DNA from: Candidatus Endomicrobiellum devescovinae
Lineage (GTDB): Bacteria; Elusimicrobiota; Endomicrobiia; Endomicrobiales; Endomicrobiaceae
Assembly (NCBI GenBank): GCA_031267795.1
Contig: JAIRYK010000012.1
Span: 1-40,182 of the forward strand
DNA: 40,182 bases
Direction of reading: 5' to 3'
Of the stretch, positions 29,096-37,769 are shown in pieces. The notes beneath the pieces were generated by a model. The model ran no database searches and was not told the origin of the DNA. It was given only the letters and a program-made list of their open reading frames with translations. The position numbers were made by a program, and so were the translations under genes. How positions within the stretch are numbered: position 1 is the first letter of the stretch; each line of letters opens with the position of its first letter.

Positions 29096-30510
29096 AAATC
29101 TCGTACTATGCAAAAACTGACGTCGGAGTTGTAAGAACAGAAAACCAAGATTCTTATGGAATAAATTCTGAGAAAAACTTATTTATTGTATGCGATGGTA
29201 TGGGGGGAGGCGCAGCAGGAGCATTTGCAAGCAAGACAGCTGTTGAAGTAATGCTAAAATCTTTTGACAAATTAACTTTGGACAATATAATAGCAATCAC
29301 AGGAAATGGAGGTCTAAATTCTGAAAACCTTCGTCCTGCAGCATCAATAATGCTTGCAAACAGATACCTAAACAATTTAACACTTAAATATCCAAAGCTT
29401 AAAGGTATGGGGACTACTGCTGTCGCAGTAAAATTTGAACCAGAGTTAAACCTCCTTCGCGCTTACCATACTGGAGACAGCAGAGTTTACAGATTAAGGG
29501 CTGGGGTTCTGGAGCTTCTAACCAAAGATCATTCAAAAATAAATGAACTCATTGATGCGGGGAAGATGAAAGAAGAAGATGTGAAAAGTGCAGAAATACA
29601 GAGCATGATAACCAGAGCCGTAGGAACAGAGCCCACAGTAAAAGTTGACTATACAACTTACGAAACTAAGGAAGGAGACTGTTACGTACTGTGCAGCGAT
29701 GGTCTTAACAGCGAAATAGACGACAGTTTAATAAAAGAAATTATTGAAAAAAACATCAACGATTTAGCATCTTTAACTAATAATCTTATAAGCTCAGCGA
29801 ATAAAGCAGGGGGAAAAGACAACACTACAGTTATAGCTCTAAAAATAGAAACAGATGGGCAAACTCAAACGCCCACTGGCTATACAAATACAACCATAAC
29901 AATTAGCGACAATTCCAAAAAACAATATTTGTGTGAAGATAAACTTTTATCTAACTTTGCAAAATTTTTTGTAATTACTATTCCAAAAGAAGCTAAAGAT
30001 TTTCGTATTAGTCCTTTTGTAATTGCATTATTTATATCAATAGTTGCATTTGCTATAACACTTATATACTCAAATTATTCAAAGGAAAAGCAAAAAGATT
30101 TTACGGAAATCACAGGAAAAGTCTCAGGTATTACTCTTGACATAAGAGAGTTGAAAAAAAATCAACTTGAACTTATAAATTCTGCTCCTGATATGATTAG
30201 TAAGCTTGAATTGCTGCAAAATGCCGTAAAACAGGAAAATGAAGAGACTATACCTTTACCTGAAGTGCAAGTTTTAATGCAACAAGTTGACGGTCCAAAT
30301 AAATTTGTCGGAACTTCCGAACTTTCGCCTATTAGTATAAAATTACCTGCAGGAATTTATATATTATCACTAAAATACCCGGGATTTAAAATTTTAGATG
30401 AAAACTATAATTTGGCAGATTCTTTAAAATTATCCATTGAATTGTCAGAAAGTTTGAAATCTAAAACCGTGATAATGCTGCCCGAAAAAAGAGAGGATAG
30501 TCATGAGTAA
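29092..30510 (+). CDS. Transmembrane PP2C-type Ser/Thr phosphatase with C-terminal PEGA-like domain
   Basis: The first 252 residues form a metal-dependent PP2C phosphatase: RTENQDS (Asp20), CDGMGGGAAG (Asp35), TGDSRVY (Asp129), KDHS, SDGLN (Asp203) and GGKDNTTV (Asp243), so all metal ligands are present. A linker leads to one membrane helix (about 307-327). The outside part of about 145 residues has a helical stretch and a PEGA-like end (VLMQQVDGPNKFVGTSELSPISIKLPAGIYILSLKYPGF). This layout mirrors the cluster kinase and suggests the phosphatase reverses its phosphorylation while sensing a similar outside signal. It overlaps the FHA pseudogene by four bases and the receiver gene by eight. Confidence 0.92.
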   Translation: MKISYYAKTDVGVVRTENQDSYGINSEKNLFIVCDGMGGGAAGAFASKTAVEVMLKSFDKLTLDNIIAITGNGGLNSENLRPAASIMLANRYLNNLTLKYPKLKGMGTTAVAVKFEPELNLLRAYHTGDSRVYRLRAGVLELLTKDHSKINELIDAGKMKEEDVKSAEIQSMITRAVGTEPTVKVDYTTYETKEGDCYVLCSDGLNSEIDDSLIKEIIEKNINDLASLTNNLISSANKAGGKDNTTVIALKIETDGQTQTPTGYTNTTITISDNSKKQYLCEDKLLSNFAKFFVITIPKEAKDFRISPFVIALFISIVAFAITLIYSNYSKEKQKDFTEITGKVSGITLDIRELKKNQLELINSAPDMISKLELLQNAVKQENEETIPLPEVQVLMQQVDGPNKFVGTSELSPISIKLPAGIYILSLKYPGFKILDENYNLADSLKLSIELSESLKSKTVIMLPEKREDSHE

Positions 30511-30868
30511 GAAAAAAATTTTTATTATTGATGATGACAAATCATTTTTAAATTCTATGGAACTTATTTTGCTTTCAAAAGATTTTGACGTTGTAAAAGC
30601 AGTTACAGGAGAAACTTTTTATGATGTTTTAACAAAAGAAAAGCCTGATTTGATTCTTTTGGATATAAAGCTGCCAGGAAAAGATGGCTTTGAAATTTTA
30701 AAAGAAATAAAATCAAACGATAAGTTTTCCACAATACCCATTATTATGGTTACAGGAGACACAACTGTCCACATAGATAAAGCTTTTTCTGCAGGAGCTG
30801 ATGATTGCGTTTTTAAACCTGTTAATATTGCAGAGCTTATGTCAAGCATACAAAGACTTATAAAATGA
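30503..30868 (+). CDS. Stand-alone response regulator receiver domain
   Basis: This 121-residue CheY-like protein has a full receiver active site: Asp10-Asp12 (IIDDDKSF), phospho-acceptor Asp54 in LILLDIKLPGKDGF, switch Thr84 in VTGDTT, and Lys105 in VFKPVN. It has no output domain, so it acts through protein contact. It lies inside the kinase/phosphatase cluster with overlaps at both ends, and no histidine kinase is adjacent; the nearest is the hybrid protein at 38836. It may be a crosstalk element between His-Asp and Ser/Thr signalling. Confidence 0.93.
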   Translation: MSKKKIFIIDDDKSFLNSMELILLSKDFDVVKAVTGETFYDVLTKEKPDLILLDIKLPGKDGFEILKEIKSNDKFSTIPIIMVTGDTTVHIDKAFSAGADDCVFKPVNIAELMSSIQRLIK

Positions 30869-32526
30869 AAAAGAAAATTTTTACTGCTTTTGCGATTATG
30901 TTTTTTAATATTAACCTTTTAGCTTCTGGCACTACTATTCCTGCAGCAAATCTTTTTCTATTAAACTATGACGCAATATCAGAGGGTGTTGGAGGGTCTG
31001 CAGCGGCATTTTCAAAAAATTCGCTTTCATTTATTAACTCTCCATCTTCTAATTACGATGTGTTAGCGACAAAATTGGATTTTTCTGGTATATCGGTGTT
31101 TGACAATGTTTACGGTGGGCTATGCTCATTTCTCTTTCCGACTCGCATCGGAAACTTTAGTATTGCGGGAGCATATAATAAATTTTCGTCCTTAAACGTC
31201 TATACGCCTGACGAAAAAAAGCTTTCAAATAACTATGCGCTATATCTAAATTATGTTTTTCCTTTTATCAAAAAAACTCCCGTCTATGACAATTTCGGAG
31301 GCTTTGGAATAACTTTGAAAGATTACAATTTTAGCACGCAAGATAATTCTAAAATAGCTTTTGCTTTTGACATAGGAGCACACTATAATCTAAGAATGAT
31401 AAGCAATAATTTATGGGCTGTTGCAGCTTTTAGAAATATTGGCGAGAAAGTAGAAATTCCAGAATCAAAACCTTTTGATATGCCACAAAACTTTGATTTT
31501 GCTTTGCGATACAATTTTTACTCTTCTTTAAAACCTGCTGTTATATGCGACGTAATTCAATTTTTAAAAACAAATAAAACGGGCCATGTTTTGGCAGCTG
31601 AAATTGTCCCTTTTTATCCCGCTATTTTTAGAGCTGGCTGGCGGGATTGCAATGATGGAATATTTAAAGGCGTAACTGCTGGGCTATCGCTCAATTTTGA
31701 ATCTATAAATATAGATTATGCTTTCTCTTCCATGAACTGCGGTTACGATGTGAAACACACAGTAACCTTGGGTTTTTTGATAGGAAATGTGTTTAACGCA
31801 GGCAAAGCATATGACTATTATCTAGGAATAAACTTTAATAAAGCCAAAGAAGCATATAAAAGAAAAGATTATATAAATGCAAGACAAATTCTTGAAGAAA
31901 TTCTAGCTTTGTATCCAGATCACGAACCTTCTAAAGAGTATTTAAAAGAAATTGCATACGCTATAAGCGCCAACGACAGATCTCTGGAAATAGCTATACA
32001 AAAATATTTAGTTAAAGCGGATTATGAATTCCAAAAAAACAATTTTTTCAAAGCTCAAAGATATTATTCTAAAGTACTTGGAATAGACTCTGAGAATCTT
32101 AAAGCGCAAAAAGGACTTGAAGACATACAAGCGACTCTTAAAAAAATAGAACTTCAAAAAAACAGACAGAAGAATGCCAATAAGATTATATCTCTGTGGA
32201 GAGAAGGGCTGGAATTGTACAACGACAAGAACTTTGTCTTTGCGAAAGAAAAGTTTAAACAAATTATTGATATTGACCCTGAAAATTCGGGAGCCTTAAA
32301 ATATTTAGCTCTTACAGAAGCTAAAATAAATAAAGTATCTTCTGCTCAAATGAACACTATTTTTGAACAAGCAATGAAATACTATAAGGATAGAGATTAC
32401 GAAAATGCCTCAAAATATTTCAGCGCAGTATATACGGCAGATCCAAGCCGCACCGACGCAAAAAATTATTATGAATTTTCAATAAAAGAGTTAAAAAGCA
32501 AATCGTCAAAAAAATCAAAAAGATAA
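30865..32526 (+). CDS. UPF0164/PorV-like barrel fused to TPR repeats
   Basis: The 553-residue protein has a signal peptide (about 1-20, ending LLASGTT). Residues 25-320 form a barrel related to UPF0164/PorV (EGVGGSAAAFSKNSLSFINSPSS in place of the canonical GMGGAY..WNPA block). From about residue 323 it turns into tetratricopeptide repeats (NFNKAKEAYKRKDYINARQILEEILALYPDHEPS, later ADYEFQKNNFFKAQRYYSKVLGID, GLELYNDKNFVFAKEKFKQIIDIDPENSGA, KYYKDRDYENASKYFSAVYTADPSR). The repeats are presumably periplasmic. The end is basic (KSKSSKKSKR). It is the last gene of the kinase cluster, overlapping the receiver gene by four bases. Function is unknown; a periplasmic docking role is plausible. Confidence 0.8.
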   Translation: MKKKIFTAFAIMFFNINLLASGTTIPAANLFLLNYDAISEGVGGSAAAFSKNSLSFINSPSSNYDVLATKLDFSGISVFDNVYGGLCSFLFPTRIGNFSIAGAYNKFSSLNVYTPDEKKLSNNYALYLNYVFPFIKKTPVYDNFGGFGITLKDYNFSTQDNSKIAFAFDIGAHYNLRMISNNLWAVAAFRNIGEKVEIPESKPFDMPQNFDFALRYNFYSSLKPAVICDVIQFLKTNKTGHVLAAEIVPFYPAIFRAGWRDCNDGIFKGVTAGLSLNFESINIDYAFSSMNCGYDVKHTVTLGFLIGNVFNAGKAYDYYLGINFNKAKEAYKRKDYINARQILEEILALYPDHEPSKEYLKEIAYAISANDRSLEIAIQKYLVKADYEFQKNNFFKAQRYYSKVLGIDSENLKAQKGLEDIQATLKKIELQKNRQKNANKIISLWREGLELYNDKNFVFAKEKFKQIIDIDPENSGALKYLALTEAKINKVSSAQMNTIFEQAMKYYKDRDYENASKYFSAVYTADPSRTDAKNYYEFSIKELKSKSSKKSKR

Positions 32527-32551
32527 CATATATTTAATTCTTGGTATCGCA

Positions 32552-32581
32552 TTCAGACCGATTTTATTTATATAGTATAAT
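32552..32581 (+). promoter_or_regulatory. Promoter before glgA
   Basis: TTCAGA (32552-32557) and a perfect TATAAT (32576-32581) are 18 bases apart, about 60 bases before the glgA ATG at 32645. The -35 is weak. This is the first good promoter after the kinase cluster and probably starts the glgA-ftsX-envC-ctpA-tsaD run. Confidence 0.55.
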
Positions 32582-32585
32582 ATTT

Positions 32586-32611
32586 TATAGGGTCTCTCTA
32601 AAAACCCTATA
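32586..32611 (+). promoter_or_regulatory. Hairpin in the glgA leader
   Basis: Bases 32586-32593 pair with 32604-32611 (8 bp, ten-base loop) just after the expected transcription start. The six bases at 32592-32597 can instead pair with 32632-32637, which is next to the start codon region. The two structures exclude each other, so the leader could switch, but each stem is short. Only the stem is seen; any regulation is inference. Confidence 0.3.
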
Positions 32612-32644
32612 TTCAATCAAATTATTGGCTAAGAGACATACTCA

Positions 32645-34120
32645 ATGAATATTCTAATGGCTGCATCGGAGTGCGTTCCTTTTGTTAAAGTAGGTGGTCT
32701 TGCTGACGTCGTAGGAGCTCTTCCGAAATATTTAAAAAAAGCTGGGCATGATATAAGGATAATACTGCCAAAATATCAATCTATTGACGGCAAAAAATAT
32801 AATCTTCAAACTCTTCCTTACAAATTGCAAACTCAAGTTGGCAAAGATACGGAAAGCTTTAGGTTAAAATATTGTCTTCTGCAAGACAATATAAGAGTTT
32901 ATTTTATTGAAAATATGCGTTTTTTCAATCGTTCTGGAGTATATGGTACAGACGGGATTGATTACAGTGACAACAAAGAGCGTTTTATATTCTTTCAAAA
33001 AGCGATATTGGAATCGGTTAAAGCTTTAATGTTCAGACCTGATATTATTCACTGCCATGATTGGCAACTTGGATTAATACCTGCATATCTAAGAACAAAT
33101 CTAAAAAATGACGGTTTCTTTTGGAACACATCTTCAGTTTTTACTATACACAATATAGCTTATCAAGGGCAGTTCGGCTCAGATACCGTCAAAATCGCAG
33201 GATTTTCTTGGGAAGATTTTACATCTGATAAACTAGAGTATTACAACACTGTTAACTTCATGAAATGTGGGATAAAACTCTCGGATGCAGTTTCAACTGT
33301 AAGCCCTACATATGCCAAAGAAATAAAAGAATTCAATGGTATGGGAATGGAGAGCGTTTTAAACTTAAGGCAAGACGATATTTACGGTATTCTAAATGGC
33401 ATAGATTATGATTATTGGAATCCGGCAACCGATAAAAATATAAAAGCAAACTATTCAAAAGATAATATTCAAGGAAAAGCTATTTGCAAAGCAGACCTAC
33501 AAAAATTATGCGGCTTTGAGATAAAAAAAGATGTTTATTTGCTTGGCTGCGTATCAAGACTAGACGAACAAAAAGGATTTGACATAATAATTGACGCTTT
33601 TTACAAGCTAAATAACGCCGATATACAGTTTGTTGTTTTAGGCTCAGGGAACTCTGAAATAAAGCGCAAGCTTCAAGAAGCTGTAAAAAAAATGCCAAAG
33701 AAAGTTGCTGCTTTTTTTGATTATAATGAATCTTTAGCACATAAAATCTATGCAGGTTGCGATGCTTATATGATGCCTTCAAAGTTTGAGCCTTGCGGTT
33801 TAAGCCAAATGATAGCACTGGCTTACGGAACAGCGCCTATTGTCAATCGTACAGGAGGACTTTCCGACACAATAACCTATTACAACCATTTCACAAAGCA
33901 TGGGAATGGTTTTATGTTTAATATAACTTATGGCGAAAATTTTGTACAAACAATATTGAAATCAGAAAAAATATTTAAAGATAAGAAAAATTGGAATGTT
34001 TTAATACAAAATGCTTTTAAAAGCAACTTTTCATGGGATAAATCATCTGTTGAGTACGAAAAAATGTATAATATAACGGTTTTGAATAAACAAAATGAAA
34101 ATATTTTTACGCACAGTTAG
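32645..34120 (+). CDS. glgA: Glycogen synthase (ADP-glucose type, GT5)
   Basis: GlgA extends alpha-1,4-glucan from ADP-glucose. The 491-residue protein is full length. The N-terminal KVGGLADVVGALP has the substrate-binding Lys15. The GT-B halves are joined by SRLDEQKGFDIII, and the retaining GT5 motif SKFEPCGLSQMIALAYGT has Glu382. HCHDWQLGLIPAYL is also typical. No other glycogen genes are seen here. The ribosome site (AAGAGAC) is weak. ftsX follows after 17 bases. Confidence 0.95.
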   Translation: MNILMAASECVPFVKVGGLADVVGALPKYLKKAGHDIRIILPKYQSIDGKKYNLQTLPYKLQTQVGKDTESFRLKYCLLQDNIRVYFIENMRFFNRSGVYGTDGIDYSDNKERFIFFQKAILESVKALMFRPDIIHCHDWQLGLIPAYLRTNLKNDGFFWNTSSVFTIHNIAYQGQFGSDTVKIAGFSWEDFTSDKLEYYNTVNFMKCGIKLSDAVSTVSPTYAKEIKEFNGMGMESVLNLRQDDIYGILNGIDYDYWNPATDKNIKANYSKDNIQGKAICKADLQKLCGFEIKKDVYLLGCVSRLDEQKGFDIIIDAFYKLNNADIQFVVLGSGNSEIKRKLQEAVKKMPKKVAAFFDYNESLAHKIYAGCDAYMMPSKFEPCGLSQMIALAYGTAPIVNRTGGLSDTITYYNHFTKHGNGFMFNITYGENFVQTILKSEKIFKDKKNWNVLIQNAFKSNFSWDKSSVEYEKMYNITVLNKQNENIFTHS

Positions 34121-34137
34121 AAAGATACGGAGTATTT

Positions 34138-34887
34138 ATGAAGATCAGAAAAAAAATAGCAAGAACTATATCAGAATTGTTGAAATTATCTACATTGGCA
34201 TTTTTAGGTGTCTTATTTGTTTTTATTGTAAATCATTATTATCAAATTAAAGATTATGTAAATACTCTATCTGAAGGGCTCAATATATTTGTATTCTTTG
34301 ATAAAAATTCAAAAGATGAGGATAAAATATTAGAAATTTTGAATTCAGAAAGTTCAGTTTTTGTAAAAGAATATGTAAATGTCGCTGAAGCCTATAACAA
34401 AACAGTTGAAAAAAATCCTCTTTTAAGCAATATTTCTTTACCTAACGACTCAAAATTTCTGCAGGCTTATGCTGTTGTTAAACCGAAATCTATACCAGAC
34501 AATGACTTTTTGATTAAAATAAGAAATACCATTGAAGAAATTACTGGAGTTGACGAAATAATATTTGATGCATCAGATTTCCTTCATTATGCAAAGATTC
34601 AAAAACAATTATTGTTATATGAAAAAGCATTTTTTATTATTATTTCAGTCTTTTTTGTACTTTTAGTTTTAAAATTTGTTTTGATCTATATTGCTGGCTC
34701 AGATATGCTAAAAAAAGCAAAAAGATTCTTTTTATACCTTTTATCAACGGGGTTAGGGTTTTTATTGTTTTGGACTGTATGCAAGTATATTAATTACAGT
34801 TTGTTAATATCAGAAACAGCAGTACTACTAATAATACCGTTTACTTGTGCGCTTGGGATTATGTTTGACAGAATAGACATAGAGTAA
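34138..34887 (+). CDS. ftsX: FtsX-like division membrane protein, divergent
   Basis: The 249-residue protein has the FtsX layout: one helix (16-33), an outside loop of about 125 residues (LNIFVFFDKNSKDEDKILEIL...EYVNVAEAYNKTVEKNPLLSNI...YAVVKPKSIPDNDFLIKIRN), then three helices (about 163-187, 197-215, 225-243). The loop matches the FtsX extracellular domain that binds EnvC-type activators, and an EnvC-like gene follows after seven bases. The C-terminal membrane part is poorly conserved and the protein is shorter than usual (about 300). No ftsE ATPase gene is adjacent; glgA is upstream instead. GGAG precedes the ATG. Confidence 0.78.
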   Translation: MKIRKKIARTISELLKLSTLAFLGVLFVFIVNHYYQIKDYVNTLSEGLNIFVFFDKNSKDEDKILEILNSESSVFVKEYVNVAEAYNKTVEKNPLLSNISLPNDSKFLQAYAVVKPKSIPDNDFLIKIRNTIEEITGVDEIIFDASDFLHYAKIQKQLLLYEKAFFIIISVFFVLLVLKFVLIYIAGSDMLKKAKRFFLYLLSTGLGFLLFWTVCKYINYSLLISETAVLLIIPFTCALGIMFDRIDIE

Positions 34888-34894
34888 TATTAAG

Positions 34895-36025
34895 ATGAAA
34901 ATATATAATTTTTTAAAGATTTTTATTACCACATTATTTGTATTAAATATATCTGTTCATATAGGTTATGCTGAAACGTCAAAAACTAAACGACTTTCCG
35001 ATATAAAACAATCAATACGGGAAAAACAGATTGAAAAAGATAAGCTTGTTTTACAGGAAAAAATCTACCAAAAAGAGTTAAAAACCATTAATGAAACTAT
35101 AGGAGAAACTGAAAAGAAATTAGAAAAAGTTTCAAAAGATATAGAATCCACTTTAAAAAACCTTAATAAGTCGGCAAAGGACTATGATTCTGCTTCTTTA
35201 AGAAAATCAAACTGGAATAAGGCTATTCTTGAAGAATTAAATCTTTTTCATAAAATGACATTTTTAAAGTCTTACACTAAAGACCCTATGGAATATAAAT
35301 TAAGGTTAAAATCTTTGGAATATGGTAATAATAACTTTGAAAAAGAAAAAAAATCCGTTGAAAATTTGGCTTATGATCTGCAAAAATGGGAAAAATCAAA
35401 GAAAAATCTTATAATCCTAAAACAAAGAGAAAGTGAGTTCGTAACTCAAAATAAAAGTTTATTAGAAGAAAAAAATAAAATTCTTAAAACAACTGCGGAT
35501 AAAAGACGTCATGCAGAAAAAGAAATAAGGGCTTTAAACGACAGCGCAAAAGCATTACAAGCTTTGATAAATAAAATTAACTCTGAGAATGCTAAAAAAA
35601 GAGAAACAACTATAGGTCCGCCGACTCCAAAGATAAAAAGAAAAAAATTGCTGACTTGGCCTGTTGCGGGTAATGTAATTTCCTATTTTGGCAAAACTAA
35701 ACACCCTGAGTTAGATACATATATAATAAACAACGGAATAAAAATAAATGGTTCAGACTATGCTAAAGTTAAAAGTATAGATTCAGGCAAAGTAGTTTTT
35801 ACAGGAGCTTTTCGTTCTTATGGGAAGGTTGTTATAATAGACCATAAAAATGCTACTTTTTCCGTTTATGGTTTTTTAAATAAAATATATGTTAAAGAAG
35901 GTCAAAAAGTGTCCAAAGAAGAGATTATCGCTGACATTGGAAGAGAAAAAGATGCTGTTTTATATCTTGAGATAAGACAAAATAATATACCTGACGACCC
36001 TCTTCTCTGGCTACGCAGCAAGTAA
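34895..36025 (+). CDS. EnvC-like murein hydrolase activator with degenerate LytM (M23) domain
   Basis: The 376-residue protein has a signal peptide (about 1-27), a long coiled coil (about 30-235) and a C-terminal LytM/M23 fold (252-376, LLTWPVAGNVISYFG...). The zinc ligands of active M23 peptidases are lost: Asn279 and Lys283 replace the H.GID motif's His and Asp, Phe327 replaces the His of YAHL, and Tyr357 replaces the His of LHFEI. This is the EnvC pattern, a non-catalytic activator of cell-wall amidases controlled by FtsX, which is encoded seven bases upstream. No amidase gene is seen here. The ribosome site is weak, so coupling to ftsX is likely. Confidence 0.9.
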   Translation: MKIYNFLKIFITTLFVLNISVHIGYAETSKTKRLSDIKQSIREKQIEKDKLVLQEKIYQKELKTINETIGETEKKLEKVSKDIESTLKNLNKSAKDYDSASLRKSNWNKAILEELNLFHKMTFLKSYTKDPMEYKLRLKSLEYGNNNFEKEKKSVENLAYDLQKWEKSKKNLIILKQRESEFVTQNKSLLEEKNKILKTTADKRRHAEKEIRALNDSAKALQALINKINSENAKKRETTIGPPTPKIKRKKLLTWPVAGNVISYFGKTKHPELDTYIINNGIKINGSDYAKVKSIDSGKVVFTGAFRSYGKVVIIDHKNATFSVYGFLNKIYVKEGQKVSKEEIIADIGREKDAVLYLEIRQNNIPDDPLLWLRSK

Positions 36026-36061
36026 TTTTATTGATATGATTTGCATATTTTGAGGAATTGA

Positions 36062-37321
36062 ATGATTGTATTTAAAAAAATTGTTTTGTTATTTTCTATC
36101 TTTGTATTTTTTAATTTACAGGCGTATGCTGCTGGCGATGAAGCTTATGAAAAATTAAAGCTTATGATAGATGTTATGGAAATAATAGAAAAAAATTATG
36201 TTTCAGAAACAAATCCAAAAAATTTAACAGTTAGCGCAATAAAGGGCGTAGTAGATTCATTGGATCCATTTTCGCAATATATGGAAGAAAAAGCATTTAA
36301 AGATATGAAAAATGAAACAGAGGGAGCATATAGCGGTGTAGGTCTTAGAATTATGTCAAAAAATAATTTTATAACAGTAGTATCTCCTCTTCCTGGGACA
36401 CCGGCATACAGAGCAGGCATACTTCCAAATGACAGAATTATAAAAATTGACGGTAAATCTACAAACAGGATGAGCACAGACGAAGCTGTTGAGCTTATGA
36501 GAGGCAAAACTGGGAGAAAAATTAAACTCACCATTTTCCGAAGCAATACTGCAGACGAATTAGAATTTAATCTTATAAGAGAAAAAATAAAGATAGAAAC
36601 TCTCCGAACAATCATGCTTGACAACGCAATAGGGTATATAAGGCTATCGGAGTTTAACGCTCAAAGCGACGAAGATATGAAAAAAGCTCTGTATGCTTTT
36701 AAAGATCAGGGCATGAAAGCTTTTATTTTGGATTTACGCAATAATCCCGGTGGTCTTTTAGACTCCGCAATTAATATAATAAGTTTGTTTATTGAAGATA
36801 CAAAGCTTATTCTTACAACCAAAGGACGCAAAGAAGAAACAAAAAGGGAATACTATACTAATGGCAAAGCAGACTTTGCAGATATTCCTTTTGTAGTCCT
36901 TATAAATAGAGGGTCTGCGTCGGCTTCTGAAATAGTTTCTGGAGCTTTGCAGGATTTTAGGAGAGCTCTAATAATAGGTTCAAACACTTTTGGGAAAGGT
37001 AGCGTTCAAACCGTTATCCCTTTGCCAGACGGCACGGCTTTGAGGCTTACTATAGCAAAATATTATCTTCCTTCGGGGCGGACAATAAATCATTCAAATG
37101 AAAAAAATGCTAAAAATGGCATAACTCCCGATATTGATATTCCCGTAACGATTGAAGAAGAAATCAAATTATACGCTCAAAGCGATATACTTTTTTCAAA
37201 AAATAAAGATGAAAAGAAAAATATAATTGAAGATAAAGCTTTAAATAAAGCCTTAGAAATTATAAAAGAAAATAAAATTAAAGAGGCAATAGAATTTTCT
37301 AAAGCCTTAAAGAAAAAGTAA
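36062..37321 (+). CDS. C-terminal processing peptidase (S41, CtpA/Prc type)
   Basis: The 419-residue protein has a signal peptide (about 1-24, ending AYAAGDE), a PDZ domain (about 88-170, GVGLRIMS..ITVVSPLPGTPAYRAGILPNDRIIKIDG) and the S41 catalytic domain. The Ser-Lys-Gln triad fits Ser287 (RGSASASE), Lys312 (FGKGSVQ) and Gln316, with the spacing known from CtpB. ILDLRNNPGGLL is intact. CtpA-type enzymes trim periplasmic proteins, including cell-wall hydrolases. The position behind envC is a common arrangement. The C-terminal 60 residues are lysine-rich and helical. Confidence 0.95.
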   Translation: MIVFKKIVLLFSIFVFFNLQAYAAGDEAYEKLKLMIDVMEIIEKNYVSETNPKNLTVSAIKGVVDSLDPFSQYMEEKAFKDMKNETEGAYSGVGLRIMSKNNFITVVSPLPGTPAYRAGILPNDRIIKIDGKSTNRMSTDEAVELMRGKTGRKIKLTIFRSNTADELEFNLIREKIKIETLRTIMLDNAIGYIRLSEFNAQSDEDMKKALYAFKDQGMKAFILDLRNNPGGLLDSAINIISLFIEDTKLILTTKGRKEETKREYYTNGKADFADIPFVVLINRGSASASEIVSGALQDFRRALIIGSNTFGKGSVQTVIPLPDGTALRLTIAKYYLPSGRTINHSNEKNAKNGITPDIDIPVTIEEEIKLYAQSDILFSKNKDEKKNIIEDKALNKALEIIKENKIKEAIEFSKALKKK

Positions 37322-37335
37322 TACAGGGGAATTGC

Positions 37336-37767
37336 GTGTCAGGTAAAAATAAAAAAGAAAGCCTTTTGATTAAAATATACCTAATATTTCTGTTTATTTG
37401 CGGCATAGCCGTTTGGCTTACAATTCAGCCTGCAAATAAACAAAAAATATCAACTGACGTTATTTTAGATAAAAAAATAGTTGATATTCTTGTCTCTCAT
37501 AATATAAAGCAGGGAAACATTTTAAAACAATTCATAAGAGAAAGAAGCTCTAACTCAATGAAGTGGAACGAGTTTTACAAAACAATAGAACTTAATAAAT
37601 CTGCAAAAATTAAAGAGTTTGAAAAATTATTTAGGAATCTTGCTCGCTCAATGAAAATTGGATTAAGCAGAATGGATAATCCTGACGGCTCTGTAACTTA
37701 TAAATTTTATTCTCCAAGCAGAACTTATTCAAATATTACTTTTGCACTGAGAAAAGGTCGCAGATAA
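37336..37767 (+). CDS. Membrane-anchored protein of unknown function
   Basis: The 143-residue protein starts at GTG behind AGGGGA. It has one N-terminal membrane helix (about 10-31, LLIKIYLIFLFICGIAVWLTI) and a basic alpha/beta domain outside (DKKIVDILVSHNIKQGNILKQFIRERSS...GSVTYKFYSPSRTYSNITFALRKGRR). I do not recognise the family. In many genomes this place after envC and ctpA is taken by a divergent polysaccharide deacetylase, and this could be the reduced N-terminal part of such a gene, but no deacetylase motif is present. It ends two bases before tsaD and is intact. Confidence 0.7.
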   Translation: MSGKNKKESLLIKIYLIFLFICGIAVWLTIQPANKQKISTDVILDKKIVDILVSHNIKQGNILKQFIRERSSNSMKWNEFYKTIELNKSAKIKEFEKLFRNLARSMKIGLSRMDNPDGSVTYKFYSPSRTYSNITFALRKGRR

Positions 37768-37769
37768 AT

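Noticed and set aside
18748-32601. A 12-base sequence (ttagagagaccc) before scpA that recurs in reverse before glgA
   Set aside because: Matches of this length are expected by chance in 40 kb of AT-rich DNA, and the flanks do not agree.
36196-36624. 142-codon antisense frame over ctpA
   Set aside because: It lies inside the PDZ-encoding part of a clear peptidase gene; composition is that of a complement frame.
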